Source: Mycobacterium shimoidei | GTDB taxonomy: Bacteria > Actinomycetota > Actinomycetes > Mycobacteriales > Mycobacteriaceae | Reading direction: 5' to 3' | Assembly: GCA_002101905.1 (NCBI GenBank) | Contig: LQPU01000026.1 | Span: 1 to 64,000, forward strand | Length of the DNA stretch: 64,000 nt | Shown: positions 43,471-52,441 of the stretch, piece by piece | How the letters are laid out: each line of letters begins with the position of its first letter | How positions within the stretch are numbered: the stretch's first letter is position 1 | Position numbers and translations under genes: made by a program | The notes under the pieces: generated by a model | What the model was told of the DNA's origin: nothing | Databases searched by the model: none | What the model saw: only the letters and a program-made list of their open reading frames with translations

Positions 43471-43533
43471 CGCCGAGATCGACGTGAGCGCGGGCTCCTC
43501 TCGACCTTTTCCACGCTTGCGTCGATCTCGGCG
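43471..43533. repeat. Long-stem inverted repeat between menB and the SDR gene
   Basis: CGCCGAGATCGACG (43471-43484) and its exact complement (43520-43533) form a 14-base stem that continues inward six more pairs including two G-U pairs, with a 23-base loop. It lies just after the menB stop on the minus strand, so it could end the menB transcript. Confidence 0.8.
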
Positions 43534-43557
43534 CACCGCCGGGCCCACCGGAGGCCA

Positions 43558-44460
43558 CTAGAAGTACCGGGGGAAGCGGCTCCAGTCGGGGGGTCGCTTC
43601 TCCAGAAACGCGTCGCGGCCTTCGATGGCCTCATCGGTCATGTAGGCCAGCCGGGTGGCTTCGCCGGCGAACAGCTGCTGGCCCACCAGACCGTCGTCGA
43701 GCAGATTGAAGGCGTACTTCAACATCCGTTGCGCCTGAGGCGATTTCGCATTGATCTCGGCTGCCCACTGCACACCCGTCGACTCCAGCTCGGCGTGGTC
43801 GACGACGGCGTTGACCGCGCCCATCGCGTGCATCTGCTCGGCGGTGTACTCGCGGCCAAGGAAGAAGATCTCGCGCGCGAACTTCTGACCCACCTGGCGT
43901 GCGAGATAGGCACTGCCGTAGCCGCCGTCGAAGCTGCCGACGTCGGCGTCGGTCTGCTTGAAGCGGGCGTGCTGGCGGCTGGCCAGGGTGAGGTCGCACA
44001 CCACGTGCAGGCTGTGCCCGCCGCCGGCCGCCCACCCGGACACCAGGCAGATGACCACCTTGGGCATGAACCGGATCAGCCGCTGCACCTCCAGAATGTG
44101 CAGCCGCCCCGCACGGGCCGCGTCGACGGTGTCGGCGGTCTCGCCCGACGCGTATTGGTAGCCGCTGCGCCCGCGGATGCGCTGATCACCGCCGGAGCAA
44201 AACGCCCAGCCGCCGTCTTTGGGCGACGGTCCGTTGCCGGTCAACAGCACCACGCCGACGTCGGGGGACATTCGGGCATGATCCAGCGCGCGGTAAAGCT
44301 CGTCGACGGTGTGCGGCCGGAAGGCGTTACGCACCTCAGGCCGGTTGAACGCCACACGCACCGTGGCGTCGGTGACATGGCGGTGGTAGGTGATGTCGGT
44401 CAGATCGACGAACCCGTCGACCGGCTGCCAAATGTCGGCATCAAAAGGGTTGTCGCTCAA
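43558..44460 (-). CDS. menB: 1,4-dihydroxy-2-naphthoyl-CoA synthase
   Basis: MenB closes the naphthoquinone ring from o-succinylbenzoyl-CoA. The 300-residue crotonase-fold enzyme has VRVAFNRPEVRNAFRP near residue 34, the oxyanion and bicarbonate-site region FCSGGDQRIRGRSGYQYASG, and TDADVGSFDGGYGSAYLAR. The family end DWSRFPRYF is present. The start is TTG 44460 (SDNPFDADIWQPVDG), overlapping the upstream stop as TTGA; the longer frame is not family-like. Translational coupling to the secreted protein gene follows. Confidence 0.95.
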   Translation of the reverse strand: MSDNPFDADIWQPVDGFVDLTDITYHRHVTDATVRVAFNRPEVRNAFRPHTVDELYRALDHARMSPDVGVVLLTGNGPSPKDGGWAFCSGGDQRIRGRSGYQYASGETADTVDAARAGRLHILEVQRLIRFMPKVVICLVSGWAAGGGHSLHVVCDLTLASRQHARFKQTDADVGSFDGGYGSAYLARQVGQKFAREIFFLGREYTAEQMHAMGAVNAVVDHAELESTGVQWAAEINAKSPQAQRMLKYAFNLLDDGLVGQQLFAGEATRLAYMTDEAIEGRDAFLEKRPPDWSRFPRYF

Positions 44461-45149
44461 CGCTCTTTGACTCCATCCTGGTCGATGGTGAGGTTCCCGC
44501 AGGTGATGGTATGCGCTGAGGTGACCACCGGGTCCTGCGCGGAGCTTGCAGTCACGGTGTCTGACGGCCCGATGCTGGCCCGAGTGTCGCTGAGTTCGAT
44601 GGCCGTGCGGCGCACCGTCCACTGGTTATCCTCCTGCAGCGCTTGCAGTTCCACCAGGCGTCGGCCCTCGCCGAGATCGCTGCAGCCGATACCGGTGCCG
44701 CGGTCTCGGAGGTTCTGCAGGTCGAACACGAATCGTGCACCGCGGTCATCGACGACGGTTCGAATCTGGCAGCCGGCGAACATGTACAGGTAGGCACCAC
44801 GCCCGTCGCTGACGATGATCTGATGTTGGCCGTTGTTCTCCGCATCGATTGCCAAGGCGGTCAACGGTATTGGGCTAGCGGATTCCACCTGCAGGTCGGT
44901 GTAGGCGCCACTGGCGGTGCTGACGCCGACAAAACGCTTAGTTGCGCCGTCCGCGCCGCGAACGGCGGCGATCCACAACGCATCCGGCAAGCCGTCGCCG
45001 TCGAGGTCGTCGACTTGGCGTTGCACGGTGCCCGGTGGGGGAGGCGTTCCGCCGGGCGCGCAGCCGTCGTCGGCACGCGCCGGTGCCGCGGTCAACACGC
45101 CGGCGATCAGGGCCGCAGCAAGCAGGACGCGCAACACGCTTCTGCGCAT
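44457..45149 (-). CDS. Exported protein with a DxDGDGxxD-type calcium-loop motif
   Basis: A 230-residue protein with a Sec signal peptide (RRSVLRVLLAAALIAGVLTA, cut near APARA). The mature part starts with Gly/Pro-rich sequence and contains VDDLDGDGLPDALWIAA, a DxDGDGxxD loop as in FG-GAP/VCBS or EF-hand-like calcium-binding repeats, and about eight beta strands. Two to four cysteines may form disulfides. ATG 45149 is chosen. It is translationally coupled to menB, in a place where M. tuberculosis has the vapBC3 pair. Function unknown. Confidence 0.72.
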   Translation of the reverse strand: MRRSVLRVLLAAALIAGVLTAAPARADDGCAPGGTPPPPGTVQRQVDDLDGDGLPDALWIAAVRGADGATKRFVGVSTASGAYTDLQVESASPIPLTALAIDAENNGQHQIIVSDGRGAYLYMFAGCQIRTVVDDRGARFVFDLQNLRDRGTGIGCSDLGEGRRLVELQALQEDNQWTVRRTAIELSDTRASIGPSDTVTASSAQDPVVTSAHTITCGNLTIDQDGVKER

Positions 45150-45166
45150 GCCTGCAACAGTAGTGC

Positions 45167-45223
45167 GCGAGTGTGCGGCCAGGTTCACGTTGGGCCGCGA
45201 GCGTGCGGCCAGCCGCACGCTCG
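45167..45223. repeat. Direct repeat and 11-base hairpin downstream of fadD8
   Basis: GCGAGYGTGCGGCCAG occurs at 45167-45182 and 45197-45212 (one mismatch). CGAGCGTGCGG (45198-45208) and its complement (45213-45223) form an 11-base stem with loop CCAG. It follows the fadD8 stop on the minus strand and may act as a terminator without a T-tract. Confidence 0.7.
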
Positions 45224-45239
45224 GCGAGGAGGCGAGCCG

Positions 45240-46841
45240 CTAGCCCACGGCGCGGCCCGCGCCCTCCCAGAACTGGGCGCGCACTGTCTTCTTGTCCGGC
45301 TTGCCCAGCCCGGTCAGCGGCAGCGAGTCGGTGACCACCACCCGCTTGGGCGATTGCACCGAGCCCTTGCGATCCTTGACCGCGGCCTGGATTTCGGCGG
45401 TCATCTTCTCGATCGCCGCCTCGTCGCGCGGTGCGTCGGGACGCAGCACCACCACCGCGGTGACCGCCTCGCCCCACTTCTCGTCCGGCGCGCCCACCAC
45501 GCACACCTGCGCGACGGCCGGATGCTCGGCGACGACGTCTTCCACCTCGCGGGGGAACACGTTGAACCCACCGGTGACGATCATGTCCTTGACCCGGTCG
45601 ACGATGTGGTAGTAGCCGTCTTCGTCCTCGCGGGCCATGTCGCCGGTGTGCAGCCAGCCGTCCTTGAACGTCTCGGCGGTGGCGTCGGGAAGATTCCAAT
45701 AGCCGCCGGCCAAAAGTGGCCCGCCGACACAGATTTCGCCTACTTCGCCCTGCGGAACCGGCTTCCCGTCGAGGTCTAAAAGCGCGACCCGCGCAAACAG
45801 CGTCGGGCGTCCACACGAGGTCAGCCGCTTTTCGTCGTGATCCTTTTTCCCCAGGTAGGTGATCGCCATCGGCGCCTCGGACTGGCCGTAGTTCTGCGCG
45901 AAGATCTGGCCGAACCGGCGGATCGCCTCGGCCAGCCGCACCGGGTTGATCGCCGAGGCCCCGTAGTACACCGTTTCCAGCGAGGACAGGTCACGGGTGT
46001 GCGAATCCGGGTGATCCATCAACGCATACAGCATCGACGGCACTACAAACGTGGCCGTAATGCGTTTTTCCTCAATGGTTTTCAGAACCTCGGCGGGGTC
46101 GAACCTTGGCAGCACGTACATCTGGCCGCCCTTGACCAGGGTGGGGAGGAAATATGCCGCCCCGGCATGCGACAGCGGAGTGATCATCAAAAACCGCGGC
46201 TCGTCCGGCCACTCCCATTCCGCCAGCTGGATGGTCGTCATGGTCGAAATCGACTGGGCCGTACCGATGACGCCCTTCGGCTTGCCGGTCGTGCCGCCGG
46301 TGTAGGTCAACCCGATGATGTGATCGGGCGGCAGGTCGGCGGCCACCAGCGGCTGCGGCTCGTACTTGGCCGCCTCGGCGGACAAATCGACGCCCACATG
46401 CTTCAAGGCATCGGGCACCGGGCCGATGGTCAGGATCTGTTTGAGCGAGTCCACCCGCTCGAGCAGTCCGAGCGCGCGCTCGACGAACATCGGGTTGGGG
46501 TCGATGATCAGCGAGCTGATCCCGGCGTCGGACAGCACGTAGGCGTGATCGTCGAGCGAACCCAGCGGATGCAGCGCGGTGCGCCGATAACCGCGGATCT
46601 GCCCGGCGCCGATGATGATCAGCACCTCGGGCCGGTTGAGCGAGAGCAGCCCGACGGCGGCGCCGGTGCCGGCCCCCAGCGCCTCGAACGCCTGGATGTA
46701 CTGGCTGATCCGATCGGCCATCTGCCCGCCGGTCAGCGTGGTGTCACCGAGGAACAGCACCGGCTTGTCACGGTGTCGCTTGAGCGCGCCGACCAGCAGG
46801 TGGCCGTTGTGGGTCGGGTTGCGCAGCAGCGAGTCACTCAT
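45240..46841 (-). CDS. fadD8: Acyl-CoA synthetase / AMP-dependent ligase FadD8
   Basis: A 533-residue ANL-superfamily enzyme activating a carboxylic acid, probably a fatty acid, through an acyl-AMP to acyl-CoA. The P-loop LTYTGGTTGKPKGVIGT is near residues 177-193, NYGQSEAPMAITYLG near 319-333, the hinge HTGDMAREDEDGYYHIVDR near 396-414, and the catalytic lysine in PLTGLGKPDKKTVR. It lies next to menB as in M. tuberculosis. Chain specificity cannot be told. Confidence 0.93.
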   Translation of the reverse strand: MSDSLLRNPTHNGHLLVGALKRHRDKPVLFLGDTTLTGGQMADRISQYIQAFEALGAGTGAAVGLLSLNRPEVLIIIGAGQIRGYRRTALHPLGSLDDHAYVLSDAGISSLIIDPNPMFVERALGLLERVDSLKQILTIGPVPDALKHVGVDLSAEAAKYEPQPLVAADLPPDHIIGLTYTGGTTGKPKGVIGTAQSISTMTTIQLAEWEWPDEPRFLMITPLSHAGAAYFLPTLVKGGQMYVLPRFDPAEVLKTIEEKRITATFVVPSMLYALMDHPDSHTRDLSSLETVYYGASAINPVRLAEAIRRFGQIFAQNYGQSEAPMAITYLGKKDHDEKRLTSCGRPTLFARVALLDLDGKPVPQGEVGEICVGGPLLAGGYWNLPDATAETFKDGWLHTGDMAREDEDGYYHIVDRVKDMIVTGGFNVFPREVEDVVAEHPAVAQVCVVGAPDEKWGEAVTAVVVLRPDAPRDEAAIEKMTAEIQAAVKDRKGSVQSPKRVVVTDSLPLTGLGKPDKKTVRAQFWEGAGRAVG

Positions 46842-46895
46842 GACCCTAAGACTAGAACGTGTTACAAAATGAGCCGAGCCCGTCCCGCAATCCGG

Positions 46896-47303
46896 CTATT
46901 TGGCCAGCTCGGCCCGCCACTGGATTTCCTTCTGCACGTACTCGTGATCCTGCGGGAAGTCCTCGATCTCGTGCACCCGGCGCACCTCGAGCGTCGTCCC
47001 CGGCCCCAGCGGGCAACGGCGTGCCCACTGTTCCGCTTCTTCCCGAGACGACACCCCGAGGATCCAGAACCCGTTGAAATGCTCTCCGGGATACGGCTCG
47101 TCGGAAACTGTCGGCGGATCGGTGCTGAAGTCGACGACAAAGCCCTCCTCGGGCCCGGCCAGCCCTTCGCCGGCCAGCAGCACACCCGCTTCCATCAGCG
47201 ACTCGTTGTAGCGGCCCATCGCGGTCAGGACCTCGTCGAACGGGACGTCGTTGGCGGCTTCCAGCGCTTCGGGCGTCGACCGCATGATCATCATGTAGCG
47301 CAT
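46896..47303 (-). CDS. YCII/DGPF-domain small protein
   Basis: A 135-residue protein of the YCII-related (DGPF) family, with the opening MRYMMIMRSTPEALEA, the catalytic-type HFNGFWILGVSSREEAEQWA helix-strand region near 76-95 and a C-terminal VRRVHEIEDFP. Members are ferredoxin-like and may be enzymes or sigma-factor-linked accessory proteins; here no ECF sigma gene is adjacent. ATG 47303 lies divergent from menC, 72 bases apart. Confidence 0.82.
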   Translation of the reverse strand: MRYMMIMRSTPEALEAANDVPFDEVLTAMGRYNESLMEAGVLLAGEGLAGPEEGFVVDFSTDPPTVSDEPYPGEHFNGFWILGVSSREEAEQWARRCPLGPGTTLEVRRVHEIEDFPQDHEYVQKEIQWRAELAK

Positions 47304-47375
47304 CGCTAGCTCCTCTCGTAAGCAACCCTCACCACAACTGACTCGCCGCAGCCCGATTTCTCATCGCAGGGCACG

Positions 47376-48335
47376 ATGAGACCCATGCGGGCCTCCCAGG
47401 ACGACGTCCTTGAGCGGCTGCACGTCGTCGCGCTGCCGATGCGGGTGCGCTTCCGCGGCATCACCACCCGCGAGCTGGCGCTGATCGACGGCCCGGCCGG
47501 GTGGGGTGAGTTCGGCGCCTTCCTCGAATACGAGCCGCCCGAGGCCGCACACTGGCTGGCGTCGGCGCTGGAAGCCGCCTACACCGGGCCGCCGATGCCG
47601 CAACGAGACCGCATCCCGATCAACGCCACCGTTCCGGCCGTGCCCGCCGCGCAGGTGCCCGACGTCCTGGCGCGCTTCCCCGGCGCGCGCACCGCCAAGG
47701 TCAAGGTCGCCGAACCCGGACAAAGCCTCGACGACGACGTCGCCCGCGTCGAAGCCGTGCGCGCGCTGACGCCCACCGTTCGGGTGGACGCCAACGGCGC
47801 CTGGACCGTCGCGCAGGCCGTCGAGGCCATCGAAGCACTGGCCCCGCTGGAGTACGTCGAACAGCCCTGCGCAACGCTCGACGAGCTCGCTGAGCTCAAG
47901 CGGCGAGTCGACGTGCCGATCGCCGCCGACGAAAGCATCCGCAAGGCCAGCGACCCGCTGAAGGTGGTCCGCGCGAAAGCCGCCGATGTCGCGGTGCTCA
48001 AAGTTGCTCCGCTTGGCGGTGTTTCGGCCTTGCTGAGGATCGCCGCCCAGATCGATATCCCGGTCGTGGTTTCCAGTGCGCTTGATTCGGCGGTCGGGAT
48101 CGCCGCGGGGCTGCGCGCCGCCGCCGCGCTGCCGCAGCTGCGGCATGCCTGCGGGCTGGGCACCGGGGGGCTGTTCGTCGAAGACGTCGCCGAGCCGATG
48201 ACACCGCAGGACGGCTACCTCCCGGTTGGACCCATTGCCCCCGACCCGGCGCGGCTGCAGGCGCTGGCCGCCTCGCCGCAGCGGCGGCAATGGTGGATCG
48301 ACCGGATCAAGGCCTGCTACCAGCATTTGGAGTAG
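47376..48335 (+). CDS. menC: o-Succinylbenzoate synthase
   Basis: MenC dehydrates SHCHC to o-succinylbenzoate. The 319-residue enolase-superfamily protein has the RVRFRGITTRELALIDGPAG opening, the catalytic lysine in TAKVKVAEPGQS near residue 108, metal ligands in VRVDANGAW and EYVEQPC and IAADESIR, and the second catalytic lysine in VAVLKVAPLGG. It begins the plus-strand men block; in M. tuberculosis bpoC and menD follow directly, whereas here four other genes intervene. Confidence 0.95.
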   Translation: MRPMRASQDDVLERLHVVALPMRVRFRGITTRELALIDGPAGWGEFGAFLEYEPPEAAHWLASALEAAYTGPPMPQRDRIPINATVPAVPAAQVPDVLARFPGARTAKVKVAEPGQSLDDDVARVEAVRALTPTVRVDANGAWTVAQAVEAIEALAPLEYVEQPCATLDELAELKRRVDVPIAADESIRKASDPLKVVRAKAADVAVLKVAPLGGVSALLRIAAQIDIPVVVSSALDSAVGIAAGLRAAAALPQLRHACGLGTGGLFVEDVAEPMTPQDGYLPVGPIAPDPARLQALAASPQRRQWWIDRIKACYQHLE

Positions 48336-48381
48336 CCGACTACGCTACGGCGCCGCCGGCCGCGGCCCCACGCTGAACGCC

Positions 48382-49527
48382 ATGACCGGAATGCGCGTGG
48401 GCATCATGGACGGGATCATTGCGGCACGGCCGTCGGTAGACAGCCTGACCCGGGCGAACTACCTGGGCGCGGTTGCCAGTCGCGTGGATTCGTTCTGGGT
48501 GCCCGACCACCTCAATTCGTTGTTTCCGCGATCGCTGTTCCAGCCGAAGTATTGCGGCGGGACCAAAATCATCCCCGCCCTGGATGCCTACCTCGAGCCG
48601 TGGACCATGCTCGGCCATATCGCCGCTCGCAACCGCATCGGGCGCATGCGCCTCGGTGTGGGCGTGACCGATGCCGGACGGCGTAATCCGGCGGTCACTG
48701 CTCAAGCCGCCGCCACGCTGCATTTGCTCACCCGCGGCCGGGCGATCCTGGGCATCGGTACCGGCGAGCGCGAGGGCAACGAGCCTTACGGCGTGGATTG
48801 GTCCAAGCCGGTCGCCCGCTTCGAAGAGGCGATGGCGACGATTCGGGCGTTGTGGGACTCCAATGGTGAACTGGTCAACCGGGATTCGCCGTATTTTCCG
48901 CTGCGCAACGCCCTTTTCGATCTGCCGCCGTATCGAGGAACATGGCCGCAGATCTGGATCGCGGCACACGGGCCCCGCATGTTGCGGGCCGTCGGCCGCT
49001 TCGGCGACGGCTATTTCCCGGCTTCGCTGCAAACTCCCAAGGAGTACGCGGGCCGCTTGGAGGCCGTTCGGACTGCTGCGTCCGACGCCGGGCGCGACCC
49101 GATGTCGGTCGTTCCAGCAATTTGGCTGCCGGTCATCACCGGCCGAAGCGCCGCCGAGGTGGACGAGGCCCTCGAATCCGAAATAGTCAAGGCGTGGGCC
49201 TTGAACGCGCCCGACGAGTTCTTCGCCCAATACGGCGCGCAGCACCCGCTGGGTGTCGGCTTCGCCGGCGGGCAAGACATCCTGCCGCACGACTGGGATG
49301 AACAGACAGCGCTGTCCTACATCAAGGGCATCCCACCCGCGCTGCTGCGCGCCACGCTCCTCGTGGGCACCGCCGACGAAATCCTCGACAAGGCGGCGCA
49401 GTGGCGGGACTGCGGAGTCCGCTACATGGTGTTGGCGCACGTGAGCTTCATGCAACGCAGCCTGCGCGCCGGCCTGGCCTCGGTTGCGCCGTTCTTCAAG
49501 GTCGTGCGGGGGATCAAGAAGCTGTAG
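48382..49527 (+). CDS. LLM-family F420-dependent oxidoreductase, phthiodiolone ketoreductase-like
   Basis: A 381-residue luciferase-like TIM-barrel oxidoreductase. The segments VTDAGRRNPAVTAQAAATLH (about 94-113), ILGIGTGEREGNEPYGVDW and HGPRMLRAVGRFGDGY closely resemble, as I recall it, Rv2951c, the F420-dependent phthiodiolone dimycocerosate ketoreductase. ATG 48382 is used, with ATG 48391 possible. It lies 46 bases after menC and is not accompanied by lipid polyketide genes here. It may reduce a ketone or quinone; the substrate is unknown. Confidence 0.87.
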   Translation: MTGMRVGIMDGIIAARPSVDSLTRANYLGAVASRVDSFWVPDHLNSLFPRSLFQPKYCGGTKIIPALDAYLEPWTMLGHIAARNRIGRMRLGVGVTDAGRRNPAVTAQAAATLHLLTRGRAILGIGTGEREGNEPYGVDWSKPVARFEEAMATIRALWDSNGELVNRDSPYFPLRNALFDLPPYRGTWPQIWIAAHGPRMLRAVGRFGDGYFPASLQTPKEYAGRLEAVRTAASDAGRDPMSVVPAIWLPVITGRSAAEVDEALESEIVKAWALNAPDEFFAQYGAQHPLGVGFAGGQDILPHDWDEQTALSYIKGIPPALLRATLLVGTADEILDKAAQWRDCGVRYMVLAHVSFMQRSLRAGLASVAPFFKVVRGIKKL

Positions 49528-49594
49528 ATCGTGTCCTAATGTGTGGGATACCTGACCTAGACGCCATGCGGTCTGGTGTTCGACACTGACAGCC

Positions 49595-50557
49595 ATGACC
49601 CGCACAGTGCTGTTCTTGAGCTTCCCCTGGATGCAGTCGCTGGACCTGACCGGCCCGCTGGAGGTCTTTTCGACGGCGTCCTTGCTGCTGGCCGCGAAAG
49701 GGCGAGAGGGCTATCAGACCGTCGTCGTCTCGGTTGACGGCCAGCCGGTGACGACGAGTTCCGGGTTGCCCTTGGCGACCACCGAACTGCCCGATCCGCG
49801 CGAGCCGGTCGACACCGTGGTGCTGCCCGGTGGCGCCGGCGTGCACGAGGCCCGGGCCAACCTCGAGATCGTCGACTGGATCAAAGCCGTCGCCACCCGC
49901 AGCCGGCGGGTGGCCAGTGTGTGCACCGGTGCTTTCCTTGCCGCGCAAGCCGGACTTCTGGACGGCTGCGTCGCCACCACCCACTGGGCATCGGCCGAGC
50001 AGTTGGCGGACGAATTCCCTTCGATCGTTGTCGATCCCGACCCGATTTTCGTGCGCAGCTCGGCGAAGGTGTGGACCGCGGCGGGTGTCACCGCGGGCAT
50101 CGACCTGGCCCTGGCGCTGGTGGAAGACGACCACGGCACCGAGGTTGCGCAGGCGGTGGCCCGTTGGCTGGTGCTCTACCTGCGTCGGCCCGGGGGACAG
50201 ACGCAGTTCGCGGCTCCGGTGTGGATGCCGCGCGCCAAGCGTCAGCCCATTCGTGAGCTTCAGGAGGCCATCGAAGCCGACCCGGGCGGCCACTACAGCA
50301 TCCCGGAACTGGCGCGCCGAATCGACATGAGCCCAAGGCATTTCACTCGAGTGTTCACGATGGAGGTCGGTGAGTCACCGGGCGCCTATCTCGAACGCGT
50401 CCGCACCGAGGCCGCGCGTCGGCAACTCGAAGAAACCGACGACACCGTGGCCACCATCGCGGCGCGCTGCGGCTTCGGGTCCGCGGAAAGCATGCGCCGC
50501 AACTTCGTTCGACGAATCGGTATCTCACCCGATCACTACCGCAAGACGTTCGCCTGA
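49595..50557 (+). CDS. GlxA-type transcriptional regulator (DJ-1 domain plus AraC HTH)
   Basis: A 320-residue regulator. Residues about 1-195 form a DJ-1/PfpI domain with LSFPWMQSLDLTGPLEVF and the elbow VASVCTGAFLAAQAGLLDG (Cys110). Residues about 215-320 form an AraC-type double HTH: YSIPELARRIDMSPRHFTRV and VATIAARCGFGSAESMRRNF. Such proteins sense a small molecule or carbonyl through the DJ-1 domain. It opens a three-gene operon with a methyltransferase (15 bases on) and a free DJ-1 protein, which are its likely targets. Confidence 0.9.
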   Translation: MTRTVLFLSFPWMQSLDLTGPLEVFSTASLLLAAKGREGYQTVVVSVDGQPVTTSSGLPLATTELPDPREPVDTVVLPGGAGVHEARANLEIVDWIKAVATRSRRVASVCTGAFLAAQAGLLDGCVATTHWASAEQLADEFPSIVVDPDPIFVRSSAKVWTAAGVTAGIDLALALVEDDHGTEVAQAVARWLVLYLRRPGGQTQFAAPVWMPRAKRQPIRELQEAIEADPGGHYSIPELARRIDMSPRHFTRVFTMEVGESPGAYLERVRTEAARRQLEETDDTVATIAARCGFGSAESMRRNFVRRIGISPDHYRKTFA

Positions 50558-50572
50558 CGCAGAGGAGCAACC

Positions 50573-51667
50573 GTGACGACGACGCATGACAAACCTGTGC
50601 CTTCCACCGAGGAAACCACCGAGGAATTCATTGGCCGGATCGCTGGCGTGATCGACGGCGCCTGTCTGTCGATGCTGCTGAGCATCGGCCACCAAACCAA
50701 CTTGTTCGATGTGATGGCAGACCTTCAGCCGGCCACCAGCGCTCAGATCGCCGATGCCGCCGGGCTCAACGAGCGCTATGTGCGGGAATGGCTGGGCGGG
50801 GCTGCGGCCGGCGGAATCATCGACTACCAAGCCACTGACAAGACGTACTTCTTGCCGCGCCATCGGGCCGCCGTGCTGACCAAGGCCGCCGGCCCACACA
50901 ACCTGGCCCGGATGGCCCAACTGATTCCGATGCTGGGCGAGGTCGAACAGAAGATCGTCGGCTGTTTCCGCGACGGCGGCGGGCTGCCCTACGACGAGTA
51001 CCCCAGGTTTCACGCGCTGATGGCCGAGGAGAGTGGGGCCAGGTTCGACGCGGCGTTGGTCGACGCGATCGTGCCGCTGGTCGACGGCCTGCCGGATCGG
51101 TTGCGGCAAGGTGCCGATGTGGCCGACTTCGCCTGCGGCAGCGGCCATGCCATCAACGTGCTGGCGCGAGCGTTTCCACACAGCCGCTTTACCGGCGTGG
51201 ACTTCTCGCAGGAAGGTGTCGACGCGGCCACCGAGGAGGCGACACGGCTGGGCCTGCCGAACGCCACATTCGAGCGGCGTGACCTGGCCCAGCTCGACAT
51301 CGTCGATGCCTACGACGTGATCACGGTGTTCGACGCGATCCACGACCAGGCCCAACCGGAACGGGTACTGGCCAACATTTTTCGCGCGTTGCGGCCCGGG
51401 GGAGTGTTCCTGATGGCCGACATCAACGCGTCGAGCCAACTGGAAGACAACATCGGCGTCCCGTTGGCGCCGTTCGTCTACACCATCTCGACGATGCACT
51501 GCATGAGCGTGTCGTTGGCGTACGACGGGGCAGGGCTTGGCACGGCGTGGGGACAACAGCTGGCAACCGCGATGCTCACCGACGCCGGATTTGACGACGT
51601 GCGGACGGCGGAGATCGAGGACGATCCGCTCAACATCTACTACATCGCCCGCAAGGCCCCGGCCTGA
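50573..51667 (+). CDS. Class I methyltransferase with N-terminal winged helix (Rv2258c-like)
   Basis: A 364-residue SAM-dependent methyltransferase. Residues about 20-105 form a helical winged-helix region ([38 protein letters not shown]). The SAM-binding motif [17 protein letters not shown] is at about 182-198, with [12 protein letters not shown] next and [17 protein letters not shown] as the active-site region. The architecture is like small-molecule O-methyltransferases of mycobacteria. GTG 50573 is preceded by AGAGGAG. It is the middle gene of the GlxA operon. Substrate unknown. Confidence 0.9.
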   Translation: MTTTHDKPVPSTEETTEEFIGRIAGVIDGACLSMLLSIGHQTNLFDVMADLQPATSAQIADAAGLNERYVREWLGGAAAGGIIDYQATDKTYFLPRHRAAVLTKAAGPHNLARMAQLIPMLGEVEQKIVGCFRDGGGLPYDEYPRFHALMAEESGARFDAALVDAIVPLVDGLPDRLRQGADVADFACGSGHAINVLARAFPHSRFTGVDFSQEGVDAATEEATRLGLPNATFERRDLAQLDIVDAYDVITVFDAIHDQAQPERVLANIFRALRPGGVFLMADINASSQLEDNIGVPLAPFVYTISTMHCMSVSLAYDGAGLGTAWGQQLATAMLTDAGFDDVRTAEIEDDPLNIYYIARKAPA

Positions 51668-51691
51668 ACGGCCTGAGCGACAGGAGCAATC

Positions 51692-52441
51692 ATGCAAATC
51701 GCTATCGTGCTGTACCCCGGCTTCACCGCGCTGGACTTCATCGGGCCCTACGAGGTGTTGCGCTGGCTGCCCAAAGCCGAGGTGCGCTTTGTCTGGCACG
51801 AGCCGGGACCGATCACCGCCGACTCAGGTGTGCTGGTCGTCGGCGCCACGCATTCATTCGACGAAACACCTTCTTCCGACATCATTTTGGTCCCCGGCGG
51901 CATGACAACCATCGAGCACGCCCGCGACGAGAAGCTACTGGACTGGGTGCGCCAGGCGCATCAGAGCGCGACGTGGACGGCGTCGGTGTGCTCCGGGTCG
52001 ATCATCCTGGCGGCCGCCGGCCTGTTGAAGGGCAAACGTGCCACGTCGCACTGGATGGCGCTGAGCGCGCTGAAAGCCCTGGGCGCCATCCCCATTGACG
52101 ACGAACGCATCGTTCCGGCGGGCGACCCAGAAGAGAAAATCGTGACCTGCGCGGGGGTGTCGGCGGGTATCGACCTGGGCTTGTGGCTGGCCGGTCAGAT
52201 CGGCGGAGAAAGCCGCGCGAAGGTCATCCAGCTGTCCATGGAGTACGACCCGCAGCCGCCCTTCGACTCCGGTCACATGTCCAAGGCGTCGGCGACGACG
52301 AAGGCCGCCGCCACCGCGCTGATGGCGAAAGACCTGGTGCAACCGAGTCAGCTCAAAGCGGCGACGCTGCTGCTGTGGGATCGCGCACTTGATGCCGCCC
52401 GTTCGCGGCGTAAGCGGGGGCTTGTACCGTCCCTTAGGTGA
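51692..52441 (+). CDS. DJ-1/PfpI family protein, isonitrile hydratase-like
   Basis: A 249-residue DJ-1-fold protein with a C-terminal extension. Catalytic-type positions are LDFIGPYEVL (Asp15) and the elbow TASVCSGSIILAAAGLLKG (Cys100), spaced almost as in isocyanide hydratase (Asp17, Cys101). The QLSMEYDPQPPFDSGH segment is also common in that group. The extra 45 C-terminal residues are basic. It may hydrate isonitriles or handle reactive carbonyls; this is inferred. ATG 51692 with AGGAG upstream; bpoC overlaps its stop by 4 bases. Confidence 0.87.
   Translation: MQIAIVLYPGFTALDFIGPYEVLRWLPKAEVRFVWHEPGPITADSGVLVVGATHSFDETPSSDIILVPGGMTTIEHARDEKLLDWVRQAHQSATWTASVCSGSIILAAAGLLKGKRATSHWMALSALKALGAIPIDDERIVPAGDPEEKIVTCAGVSAGIDLGLWLAGQIGGESRAKVIQLSMEYDPQPPFDSGHMSKASATTKAAATALMAKDLVQPSQLKAATLLLWDRALDAARSRRKRGLVPSLR

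Noticed and set aside
45198-45223. Insertion-sequence end suggested by the inverted repeat.
   Set aside because: No transposase, target duplication or second end was found; a hairpin after fadD8 is a simpler reading.
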